Shown: piece by piece, positions 9,353 to 17,148 of the stretch
Layout of the letters: each line of letters starts with the position of its first letter
Position numbering within the stretch: the first letter of the stretch is position 1
From: Geomonas edaphica
GTDB taxonomy: Bacteria > Desulfobacterota > Desulfuromonadia > Geobacterales > Geobacteraceae
Reading direction: 5' to 3'
DNA length: 64,000 bases
Assembly: GCF_004917075.1 (NCBI RefSeq)
Contig: NZ_SSYB01000007.1
Location: 1 to 64,000, forward strand
Made by a program: the position numbers and the translations under genes
Notes under the pieces: generated by a model
The model's database searches: none
What the model saw: only the letters and a program-made list of their open reading frames with translations
What the model was told of the DNA's origin: nothing

Positions 9353-9880
9353 ATGGTCACTTCGGAAAGTCTGCAGCACAAGCTGGAGCGTGTGAGGGCA
9401 CCGCGGGTCCGCATCACCTACGACGTAGAGCTGGGAGACGGGGTCGAGGTGAAGGAAATCCCGTTCGTGGTGGGAGTCCTCGCCGACCTGTCGGGAGCGC
9501 CGCTCGCGCCCCTTCCGAGGCTGAAGGAGAGGAGGTTCGTGGAACTCGACAGGGACAATTTCAACCACGTGATGGAAGGGATGAAGCCGAGGCTCGCCTT
9601 CCGGGTCGCCAACACGCTCTGCGGCGACGGTTCTGAGTTCGGCGTACAGCTTCGCTTTGGAGCCCTCGAAGACTTCCGTCCTGAACGCGTGGCGCAGCAG
9701 GTCGAGCCGCTGCGGAAGCTGGTTGAGGCAAGGCGCAGGCTCGCGGACCTGTTGAACCGGCTGGACGGCAACGACCGCCTGGAGGAACTGCTGCGGGAGC
9801 TGCTGGAGAGCGGCGATGCCCTGAAGGCGATCTGTCACCGCCCCGGTGAGGGCGAACTCGGGAACGGGGACGGTGCCTGA
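9353..9880 (+). CDS. tssB: Type VI secretion contractile sheath small subunit TssB
   Basis: TssB pairs with TssC to form the contractile sheath around the Hcp tube. The 175-residue protein has the classic opening KLERVRAPRVRITYDVE and the LPFVVGVLADLSG-like segment (here IPFVVGVLADLSG), then the RDNFNHVMEGMKPRLAFRV stretch. The start ATG 9353 follows AAGGGAGGAA. The frame is open back to 9089, but that part lies in tssA. Confidence 0.96.
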   Translation: MVTSESLQHKLERVRAPRVRITYDVELGDGVEVKEIPFVVGVLADLSGAPLAPLPRLKERRFVELDRDNFNHVMEGMKPRLAFRVANTLCGDGSEFGVQLRFGALEDFRPERVAQQVEPLRKLVEARRRLADLLNRLDGNDRLEELLRELLESGDALKAICHRPGEGELGNGDGA

Positions 9881-9894
9881 TAAAGGAGGATGGC

Positions 9895-11373
9895 ATGGAA
9901 GAACAAGAGAGAGAAGTGGTGCAGTGCGCCGTGCCGCGGCCAGGCGGCCCGTTGTTCGACCTGATCGTGAGCGAAGGGCGTCTTGCGCGTTGCGAAGAGC
10001 AGAAGGAATACGCGCACGAGATGCTGACCGAGCTGGTGCGGCAGGTCGTCGATGGAGAGATCGCGGTCACCGGGGACACCTCCCGGATGATTCACGCGAG
10101 GATCGCCCAGATCGACCGGCTGATCAGCGACCAGGTGAACGAGATCATGCACCATCAGGAATTCCAGAAGCTGGAGGCTTCGTGGCGCGGGCTCTGGTCC
10201 CTCGTGAGTCGGAGCGAGACGGGGAGCAACCTTAAGGTTCGCGTCCTGAACGCTTCCAAGCGGGAACTCGCCGGCGACATGGAGAAGGCGGCGGAGTTTG
10301 ACCAGTCGACCCTTTTCAAAAAGGTGTACGAGGAGGAATTCGGCAGCTTCGGCGGCTCATCCTACGGCTGCCTCGTGGGAGACTACGAGTTCGGCAACAC
10401 ACCCCAGGACCTGACCCTTCTGACGCGCATGTCCGAGGTGGCGGCAGCGGCGCACGCACCGCTTCTCACTTCCGCCTCTTCCACCATGTTCGGGCTGGAC
10501 AGCTTCACGGATATGGACGCCCCGCGCGATCTGGCGAAGATCTTCCAGGGGGCCGAGTACACCAGGTGGCGCTCCTTCCGGATGTCCGAGGACGCGAAGT
10601 ACGTGGCGCTTTGTCTGCCGCACGTGCTGATGCGGCTTCCCTACACGCCGGAAAGCGACGCGGCGGAATCGTTCCAGTTCGAGGAGGAGACGGCCGATCA
10701 CGGCAGCTATCTCTGGGGTAACGCTGCCTACTGCCTCGCCGGGCGCGTCACCGACGCCTTTTCCCGCTACGGCTGGACCGCCGCCATACGCGGTGTCGAG
10801 GGGGGCGGAGCGGTTGCCGACCTTCCCATCCACACCTTCGACACCGGCGAGGGTGAGCTGGCCGCGAAGTGTCCGACCGAGACCTCCATCACGGACCGGC
10901 GCGAAAAGGAGCTTGCCGATCTGGGGTTCGTTCCGCTCGTGCACTGCAAGGGAACCGACACGGCCGCCTTCTTCAGCGTGCAGAGCGCGCACAAACCGAA
11001 ACTCTACGACACCGACCTCGCCAATGCTAACGCCAGACTCTCCGGACAGTTGCCGTACATCCTCGCGGTGTCGCGCTTCGCTCACTACCTGAAGGCGATG
11101 ATGCGCGACAAGGTCGGGAGCTTCGAGACCAGGAAGAACGTCGAGGATTACCTGAACCGTTGGATCTCCCGGTACGTGCTTCTCGACGACGATGCCGGGC
11201 AGGAGATGAAGGCGCGCTTTCCGCTCCGGGAGGCACGTGTGGAGGTGTACGACCAGCCGGGGCGGCCGGGATGCTACCGCGCCGTCGCCTTCCTGAAACC
11301 CCATTACCAGCTCGACGAACTCACCATCTCTCTGAGGCTCGTCGCCAACCTCCCTTCGCCCCAAAACGGCTGA
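9895..11373 (+). CDS. tssC: Type VI secretion contractile sheath large subunit TssC
   Basis: TssC is the large sheath subunit and carries the part recognised by the ClpV ATPase. The 492-residue product has the family core: LEASWRGLWSLVSRSETG, YGCLVGDYEFG, and FGLDSFTDMDAPRDLAKIFQ, and the final beta-rich domain (CYRAVAFLKPHYQLDEL). The start ATG 9895 follows AAAGGAGGA. ClpV itself is not in this window. Confidence 0.97.
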   Translation: MEEQEREVVQCAVPRPGGPLFDLIVSEGRLARCEEQKEYAHEMLTELVRQVVDGEIAVTGDTSRMIHARIAQIDRLISDQVNEIMHHQEFQKLEASWRGLWSLVSRSETGSNLKVRVLNASKRELAGDMEKAAEFDQSTLFKKVYEEEFGSFGGSSYGCLVGDYEFGNTPQDLTLLTRMSEVAAAAHAPLLTSASSTMFGLDSFTDMDAPRDLAKIFQGAEYTRWRSFRMSEDAKYVALCLPHVLMRLPYTPESDAAESFQFEEETADHGSYLWGNAAYCLAGRVTDAFSRYGWTAAIRGVEGGGAVADLPIHTFDTGEGELAAKCPTETSITDRREKELADLGFVPLVHCKGTDTAAFFSVQSAHKPKLYDTDLANANARLSGQLPYILAVSRFAHYLKAMMRDKVGSFETRKNVEDYLNRWISRYVLLDDDAGQEMKARFPLREARVEVYDQPGRPGCYRAVAFLKPHYQLDELTISLRLVANLPSPQNG

Positions 11374-11401
11374 AGGGTGAACGCGCAAAGGAGGACGCAC
11401 C

Positions 11402-11899
11402 ATGGCCTTTGATGCCTTCCTAAAGATAGAAGGGATCCCCGGGGAGAGCAGCGACGACAAGCACAGGGACTGGATCGAGGTGCTCTCGTACAACTTCTCC
11501 GTCACCCAGCCCACTTCCGGCACCGCAAGCAGCGCAGGAGGAGCGTCGGCGGAGCGGGCGAGCTTTTCCGACTTCAGCGTCGTGAAGGTACTGGACAAGT
11601 CGAGCCCCAAGCTCTTCGAGGCCTGCGCCAACGGGAAACACATCCCGAGCGTGACTCTGGAGATCTGCCGCGCCGGCGGGGACAAGCTGAAGTACATGGA
11701 GTACAAACTCTCCAACGTCATTATCAGCCTGGACCGCCCCGGCGGCAGCGCCCACGCAGGCGAGGCCATCCCGGTTGAGGAGATCGCCTTCAACTTCGGC
11801 AAGATCGAAATCGCCTACACCCAGCAGATGCGCGCCGATGGCTCCGGCGGCGGACAGGTTGCGGCGGGGTGGAACCTCGAGACGAACAAGAAGGTGTAG
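11402..11899 (+). CDS. hcp: Hcp family type VI secretion tube protein
   Basis: Hcp forms the hexameric-ring tube that is pushed out by sheath contraction and carries small effectors. The 165-residue product starts MAFDAFLKIEGIPGES, has the SYNFSVTQPTSG and FSVVKVLDKSSPKLFEACANGK segments of the family, and ends in WNLETNKKV. It has no extra effector domain. A strong AAAGGAGG site precedes the ATG. It sits between tssC and tssE within the operon. Confidence 0.95.
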   Translation: MAFDAFLKIEGIPGESSDDKHRDWIEVLSYNFSVTQPTSGTASSAGGASAERASFSDFSVVKVLDKSSPKLFEACANGKHIPSVTLEICRAGGDKLKYMEYKLSNVIISLDRPGGSAHAGEAIPVEEIAFNFGKIEIAYTQQMRADGSGGGQVAAGWNLETNKKV

Positions 11900-11928
11900 C
11901 GGGACAGGCATCCAGATCGGGAGGGACA

Positions 11929-12405
11929 ATGCGATACCAGCCGGAACCGGCAAAGTCGTTACTGGACAGGCTCATGGACCAACAGCCGGAAAGCCCCGAT
12001 GAGCCTGTCCAGTGTTCACGCACCGGCATCAACGCGCAGGTCTCGTCGGTACTGCGCGACTTGGAGAACCTCTTCAACACCAGGTCATGCACGGGCCTCA
12101 CCTCGAACCTCGGACTCGCTCCGCACGTCATCAACTCAATCCTCACCTACGGCAGCCGCGATTTCAGTCTGGAGAACCCGCGTTCGCAGGCGGTGCGACA
12201 GGCGATACGCCTCGAGATCATCAGGCTCCTGTCTTCCTTCGAGCCACGGCTTAAAGACGTGACGGTCCGCTTTGCTCCGGCGCCGGAGGAGCGCACCCTG
12301 AGTTTCCGAATCGAGGCCGTGCTGCACATCGAACCGGTGGCACTTCCCATGGCCTTCGATACCCACCTCGACATCAACAGCGGCTCCTACACCATTCTCT
12401 CGTGA
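11929..12405 (+). CDS. tssE: Type VI secretion baseplate protein TssE
   Basis: TssE is the gp25-like baseplate subunit. The 158-residue product contains the gp25 pattern: VLRDLENLFNTRSC, then GLAPHVINSILTYGSRDF, an AIRLEIIRLLSSFEPRLKDV helix-strand and a C-terminal FRIEAVLHIEPV strand. ATG 11929 follows GGGAGGGAC; an upstream extension in the same frame overlaps hcp and is not used. Confidence 0.94.
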   Translation: MRYQPEPAKSLLDRLMDQQPESPDEPVQCSRTGINAQVSSVLRDLENLFNTRSCTGLTSNLGLAPHVINSILTYGSRDFSLENPRSQAVRQAIRLEIIRLLSSFEPRLKDVTVRFAPAPEERTLSFRIEAVLHIEPVALPMAFDTHLDINSGSYTILS

Positions 12406-12411
12406 CCTGCC

Positions 12412-14202
12412 ATGCCCGATGACATCCTCGACTACTTCGAAAGAGAACTGAGCTTCCTACGCGATATGGGGAGCGACTTCGCCAGGAAATATCCCAAAAT
12501 CGCTGGTAGGCTCCTGCTCGAGCCGGGCAAGTGCGAGGACCCGCACACCGAGCGCCTCATCGAGGCATGCGCCTTCCTGTGCGGACGCATTCAGCGCAAG
12601 ATCGATGACGGCCTGCCGGAGATCACCCAGTCGCTGTTGGAGGTTCTCTACCCGCAACTGACCGCTCCGATCCCGTCGCTCTCCGTGGTGCGCTTCGCAC
12701 CGCTTTTCAGGAACGTTCCAGAGGCGGGTTATCATGTCGCAAGCGGGACAGAGCTCTTCTCCAGACCGATTGACGGCACTTCCTGCCGGTTCAGGACGGC
12801 ATATCCCGTTACCCTCTGGCCCATAGAGGTGACCGACGCACGCCTGGAGGCACCGGGAAAATTGGTCAAGGGTGCGCAGCGGATGGTGAGGATCAGGTTG
12901 TCCTTTCACAACGGCCTCGACTTTTCCCGCTTCCAGGGCGATACCCTGCGCTTTTATCTGGACGGACAGTCACAGGTCGTCTTCCCGCTGTACCAGTTGC
13001 TCATGAACCACGTCTGCGCCGTGGAATGTGCATCTGCAGACACCCAGTCCGCTGCCTCGCTGCAACTTGTACCTGGCTGCCTGCGTCCCGTGGGCTTTGC
13101 CGCGGACGAGGGGCTTTTCCCGTACCCTGAGCGCTCCTTCCCGGGCTACCGGCTGCTCCTTGAATACTTCGCATTTCCTCAGAAGTTCCTCTTCTTCGAA
13201 ATCACTGGACTGTCTGTACTGAGAAATAGCGCGTTCGGCCGCGTCCTGGATCTGCTGTGCTACCTCGATACCGCTGTGCCGGAACCTCTTACCGTTGGAC
13301 CGGAGACTTTCTGCCTCTACGCGACCCCTGTCGTGAACGCGTTCCAAAGGGTAGCCGAGCCGATCATGCTGGATCACCGGAAGAGTGATTACCGCGTGGT
13401 CCCGGACCTGAGACGGGAGGGGGCGATGGAGGTGCTCACCGTGGACGAGGTGACTTCCACCGCGTCCACCGCACCCGGTCAGGTGAAGCACTACCGCCCG
13501 GTCTTTCCGGACTGCAACGGGGAAGATGGTGAAGGTGCCGGCCTGTGGCAGTTGCAGCGACGGTCGGCCTCGCGCCCGCACGACGGCGGCACCGAGGTCT
13601 TCCTTTCCTTTTGCGACTTTGCTGAGGACGGGACCGCGCCGACCGACGAAACGGTAATGGTCCGCGTCACATGCTCCAACCGCGATCTTCCAGCGAAACT
13701 CTCCATCGGCGCTCCCGCCTGTGCATTCGAAACCGAGTCTGCCGCGCCTTTAACGGCGATCACTTGCCTCGTCAAGCCGACCATGTCGTTGCGCCCCCCA
13801 CTCGACGGCGCCAGGCAGCGGCGTCTGGTCTCCCACCTTTCCCTAAACTATCTTTCTCTCGTCGATGGAGGTGCGGGAGCTCTGAGGGAACTACTGTCGC
13901 TGTACGATTTCGCGGCATCGCCTGCCACCCGGCAGCAGATCAGCGGCGTCGTCTCGGTAAGCTCGTGCCCCGTCACCAGAAGGGTGGGAGAGGGCTTCTG
14001 CCGGGGGAGTGAAGTCACCGTCGTTCTAGATGAGGAGAAGTACGTAGGCAGCGGCGTTTATCTCTTCTCCTCGATTCTGGAGAGGTTCCTCGCGCAGTAC
14101 GTGTCGGTGAATTCCTTCGTGCAGGTCGTTGCCAGGGATGCAAGCCGCGACACCGTGATCAAGGTTTGGCCTCCCCGAAGCGGCGACAGGGTGCTGCTGT
14201 GA
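12412..14202 (+). CDS. tssF: Type VI secretion baseplate protein TssF
   Basis: TssF is the major baseplate wedge subunit (VasA/ImpG family). The 596-residue product opens with the family signature LDYFERELSFLRDMGSDFA, followed by DPHTERLIEACAFLCGRIQRK and YPQLTAPIPSLSVVRF. The C-terminus, with YVGSGVYLFSSILERFLAQY and VNSFVQV, is also typical. It starts six bases after tssE, and its stop overlaps the presumed GTG start of tssG. Confidence 0.96.
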   Translation: MPDDILDYFERELSFLRDMGSDFARKYPKIAGRLLLEPGKCEDPHTERLIEACAFLCGRIQRKIDDGLPEITQSLLEVLYPQLTAPIPSLSVVRFAPLFRNVPEAGYHVASGTELFSRPIDGTSCRFRTAYPVTLWPIEVTDARLEAPGKLVKGAQRMVRIRLSFHNGLDFSRFQGDTLRFYLDGQSQVVFPLYQLLMNHVCAVECASADTQSAASLQLVPGCLRPVGFAADEGLFPYPERSFPGYRLLLEYFAFPQKFLFFEITGLSVLRNSAFGRVLDLLCYLDTAVPEPLTVGPETFCLYATPVVNAFQRVAEPIMLDHRKSDYRVVPDLRREGAMEVLTVDEVTSTASTAPGQVKHYRPVFPDCNGEDGEGAGLWQLQRRSASRPHDGGTEVFLSFCDFAEDGTAPTDETVMVRVTCSNRDLPAKLSIGAPACAFETESAAPLTAITCLVKPTMSLRPPLDGARQRRLVSHLSLNYLSLVDGGAGALRELLSLYDFAASPATRQQISGVVSVSSCPVTRRVGEGFCRGSEVTVVLDEEKYVGSGVYLFSSILERFLAQYVSVNSFVQVVARDASRDTVIKVWPPRSGDRVLL

Positions 14203-15203
14203 AAAGGAACGCGCTGAAGGACGCTCGATTTTTTCAGGTCGTCCAACTGCTGGAGCGGATGCATCCGGGCGTCGTGGGAGTTGGTGAGGCAATCTCGCCC
14301 GGCACGGAGCGAATCCGCTTCAAGGCCCGGAAAGGCTTTGCCTTCCCCGCAGGCGACGTTGCCGGTGTGAGCTGCGGTGCCGACGGCGTCGTCCAGGTCG
14401 AGGTTGCCCACATGGGCCTCGTCGGTCCATCAGGCATGCTGCCGCATTGGTATCACGAACTGGTCCTCGCGCGGGAGACGGCGAAGGATCACGCCATGGG
14501 CGACTTCTACGACCTCTTTCATCACCGTCTTGTCTCCCTCTTTTACCGCGCCTGGAAACGAAACGCGCTGTTGCCGCAGAAAAAGCGTGACCACAGCGAT
14601 GTCTTCTCCAGCCACCTCTTCAGCTTTCTCGGACTCGGTACGGGCGGACTGCGGGAACACCTCGCCGCATCGGAGGCGGCACTGCTGCACTTTTGCGGTG
14701 AAGCGAGCCGGCAGGGAGCGTCGGCCAAAACGATCGCGCGCATGGTCACAGCTGTTTTCGGGGTGAAGACGGATGTCGAACCATTCGTGCCGCGCGTCGT
14801 TTCACTGGAAAAGTCAGATCAGGCAACGCTGGGACAGGCGAACTGCAGGCTCGGTGAGGATGCAGTCTGCGGCTCTGAAACCTGCGATGTCCAATCGACC
14901 TTCCGAATTTGCCTGGGACCCATGCGATATGAGGAGTTCGTCGACCTGTCGGGAGTGCGGAAACTGAGGCATCTGGTCTCACTGGTGCGTTTCCTTGCGG
15001 GGATCCAATACGAAATCGAGATTCGACTCGTGCTGAAGAAAGATGAAGTCCCTGTGTGCAGGCTTGGTTGCACATCCCCAAACGCACCAAGGCTCGGCCA
15101 TTCCACCTGGATGAAGGCCCCTGCATTCACACTCGATGAGGACCCGTTCGTGACGATCCATCCAGACGAAATCGCCAAGCAGGCAGCGTCCGAAGTGGGG
15201 TAG
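14199..15203 (+). CDS. tssG: Type VI secretion baseplate protein TssG
   Basis: TssG is the smaller wedge partner of TssF (VasB/ImpH family). The product (334 aa) contains FFQVVQLLERMHPG at the start, then MGLVGPSGMLPHWYHELVL and FYDLFHHRLVSLFYRAW, all family hallmarks. I place the start at GTG 14199, giving a four-base GTGA overlap with tssF. An in-frame TTG at 14166 is the only nearby alternative. It is the last structural gene of the cluster. Confidence 0.93.
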   Translation: MKRNALKDARFFQVVQLLERMHPGVVGVGEAISPGTERIRFKARKGFAFPAGDVAGVSCGADGVVQVEVAHMGLVGPSGMLPHWYHELVLARETAKDHAMGDFYDLFHHRLVSLFYRAWKRNALLPQKKRDHSDVFSSHLFSFLGLGTGGLREHLAASEAALLHFCGEASRQGASAKTIARMVTAVFGVKTDVEPFVPRVVSLEKSDQATLGQANCRLGEDAVCGSETCDVQSTFRICLGPMRYEEFVDLSGVRKLRHLVSLVRFLAGIQYEIEIRLVLKKDEVPVCRLGCTSPNAPRLGHSTWMKAPAFTLDEDPFVTIHPDEIAKQAASEVG

Positions 15204-15205
15204 CC

Positions 15206-16441
15206 ATGTTCGCAGACACGATAAAGAGGGCGCTGGCGCCGGAGTTGGCGCGCAAGAAGTCGCAGGAGCTTCAGGAAGCAGCGGCTCGGAAGACCGACGC
15301 CATGCGTCGGCACGAGTACATGGTGGCGCGTCGTTCCATACTGGGTGAGCTTTCCGCGATGCCGGTCACCGCCAGCCAGGAATGCATCACGAATGCGAAG
15401 GCTGCGCGGCGTCGCGAACGGATGGATTTGGTGAACAGTGAAGTCGTCGCCTGTCCGAGGCACGCCGCGCAAGCGGCGCGTCTGCGCAGGAACATGGATG
15501 AGGTCGAGAACATGCGCTGCGCCAAGCATGTGTATCTGGCGAACGATCCAGACGCTCCCCCCGAATTGCGAGACAACCCACCGCCTGGGTTTCTCAAGCC
15601 GACGGCTGAGCAGCTTGAGAAGATGGGTTTAAACGAAAAAATGTTGAAGCCAGATGATAGCCATTTCAGGGCTGCTGTTTACGTCAAAGATCCCGCAGTG
15701 TGGGGGCTGGACCCGAGGCCGCCTGCTGTGTTGGCGTTCCGAGGCTCTACTACGGCTGAAGATGATTGGGAGAACAACTTCAATCAAGATGCGAATGAAG
15801 AGGCGCCCTATTATAAAAATGCCGTGGAAATTGGAAACCGTTTAGCTGCTAGGGGGACGGACATGCACGTTGTGGGGCATTCGTTAGGTGGAGGATTAGC
15901 TAGTGCAGCCCAAGGCGGCAGTGGTCTTACAGCTTCAACGTACAACGCTGCAGGACTGCATCCGGCAACTGTAGCCCGATACTCAACAGACTTAAATCAC
16001 ATGGCTGCAGAGGCTGAAAAAATCACAGCGATTCGGGTCAAGGGGGAAGTCCTTACATCTACTCAAGAGAACCTGTTCCAATCCTGGGGGCTCTCTCTTT
16101 TGGCCAACAAGGCCATCGGAACAAAGGAAGACATCCCCCCCTCGCACGACAAAGAATATATTGACCAACTTAAACAGGCAAAGAAGGTAGATGCTAAGGA
16201 AAAATATGGAACTTATTTACATGGGATGGATGAAGTAATTGATTCAACAGAAAAACAAAAAATGGAAATCGAGACAATATTGAAAGGTTGCATGAACGGT
16301 AGGAGGAAAAATGATCAGTCGCTTTTTGAACACACTAGGTGCCATCATCAAAACTATAGGAGTTATCGTCATGATGACTACAACAGCCGAAGCCGCACCC
16401 AGGTTCAAGTTGAGGGGTCCTTCATACTACTTTGCAGATAA
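15206..16441 (+). CDS. Putative type VI lipase effector (class 3 lipase fold)
   Basis: The protein (411 aa) has no signal peptide. Residues about 1-110 are charged, helical and Cys-containing. Residues about 160-330 look like an alpha/beta-hydrolase of the lipase class 3 type: PAVLAFRGSTTAEDDW, then VVGHSLGGGLAS with nucleophile Ser226, then YNAAGLHP. A plausible catalytic His is in YLHGMDEV. The gene lies between tssG and vgrG with an exported ankyrin protein next to it, the usual order for a T6SS phospholipase and its immunity protein. GC content drops and codon use shifts from about 15.6 kb. The last 43 residues (from 16311) are read over the start of the next gene and look unlike a natural domain. 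Substrate not shown. Confidence 0.75.
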   Translation: MFADTIKRALAPELARKKSQELQEAAARKTDAMRRHEYMVARRSILGELSAMPVTASQECITNAKAARRRERMDLVNSEVVACPRHAAQAARLRRNMDEVENMRCAKHVYLANDPDAPPELRDNPPPGFLKPTAEQLEKMGLNEKMLKPDDSHFRAAVYVKDPAVWGLDPRPPAVLAFRGSTTAEDDWENNFNQDANEEAPYYKNAVEIGNRLAARGTDMHVVGHSLGGGLASAAQGGSGLTASTYNAAGLHPATVARYSTDLNHMAAEAEKITAIRVKGEVLTSTQENLFQSWGLSLLANKAIGTKEDIPPSHDKEYIDQLKQAKKVDAKEKYGTYLHGMDEVIDSTEKQKMEIETILKGCMNGRRKNDQSLFEHTRCHHQNYRSYRHDDYNSRSRTQVQVEGSFILLCR

Positions 16442-17141
16442 TGGCACGTTGACATTGCTCACTGCTGCGCTGGCAGGAGATGTGCGCGCGGCACAATTGG
16501 CTGTAGCTCAGGGGGCAGACCCAAACGCTGAAGGCCCCCTCGATAACAAGTACAATCGACTGAGGCCGCTTCATTATGCTATCGCAGCGAACAATAAGGA
16601 TGCAGTCACAGTTCTAGTTTCGGTCGGTGCGGACCCGGAATTGCCTGCGTTAGGCTATGGGAGGTCTTTTTCCTTTGCAATGACATTGAAAAATCTAGAA
16701 ATATTCTCTTTTTTATTAGATTTGAGACCAATTAACACGCTTTCGAAAGACACCATGGAATACATTATCTTCGGGGCAGCAAGAAAATCGTGCTGGAAAT
16801 GTTTACAGGCATCTTTAGAGCGTGGTGCGCCCATTGATTTCCCAGATGGTGCAGGGTACACAGTGCTAATGACCGCCATGGATCTACAGGATTACGATAT
16901 GGCCGAATGGCTGCTTCAAAAAGGTGCCTCTATACATATTGCCCCCCCCAGCGGTGTAACTCCCGCTTATTCAGTCGAGTTTCACCTAAAGAAGTACATC
17001 CCCGGCAGCCCCACCTATAACAAAGTGCTTCATCTGAAGGAAATGATGGCGGAGCGCGGTGCGGTTTTCCCGGCGCCTTCCCCCGCCGAGGTTCGGGCCA
17101 GAAGAGAACGGGCAAAAGCCTCTTCCCATTCCCGGGACTGA
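16311..17141 (+). CDS. Exported ankyrin-repeat protein, probable immunity protein
   Basis: The 276-residue product has an N-terminal signal peptide (hydrophobic residues about 9-22, probable cleavage after TAEA) and four to five ankyrin-like repeats, e.g. LLTAALAGDVRAAQLAV and LRPLHYAIAANNKDAV, with GADPN/GADPE turns. Ankyrin-repeat periplasmic proteins are known partners of T6SS lipase effectors. A strong AGGAGGAAAA site precedes ATG 16311, which lies 131 bases inside the end of the lipase frame. The AT-rich composition matches the lipase tail, suggesting the pair was acquired together. The role as immunity is inferred from position and topology. Confidence 0.75.
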   Translation: MISRFLNTLGAIIKTIGVIVMMTTTAEAAPRFKLRGPSYYFADNGTLTLLTAALAGDVRAAQLAVAQGADPNAEGPLDNKYNRLRPLHYAIAANNKDAVTVLVSVGADPELPALGYGRSFSFAMTLKNLEIFSFLLDLRPINTLSKDTMEYIIFGAARKSCWKCLQASLERGAPIDFPDGAGYTVLMTAMDLQDYDMAEWLLQKGASIHIAPPSGVTPAYSVEFHLKKYIPGSPTYNKVLHLKEMMAERGAVFPAPSPAEVRARRERAKASSHSRD

Positions 17142-17148
17142 GGCATTC

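Noticed and set aside
10357-11802. Minus-strand frame of 481 codons across tssC and hcp
   Set aside because: It spans two well-supported T6SS genes on the other strand and shows no family features.
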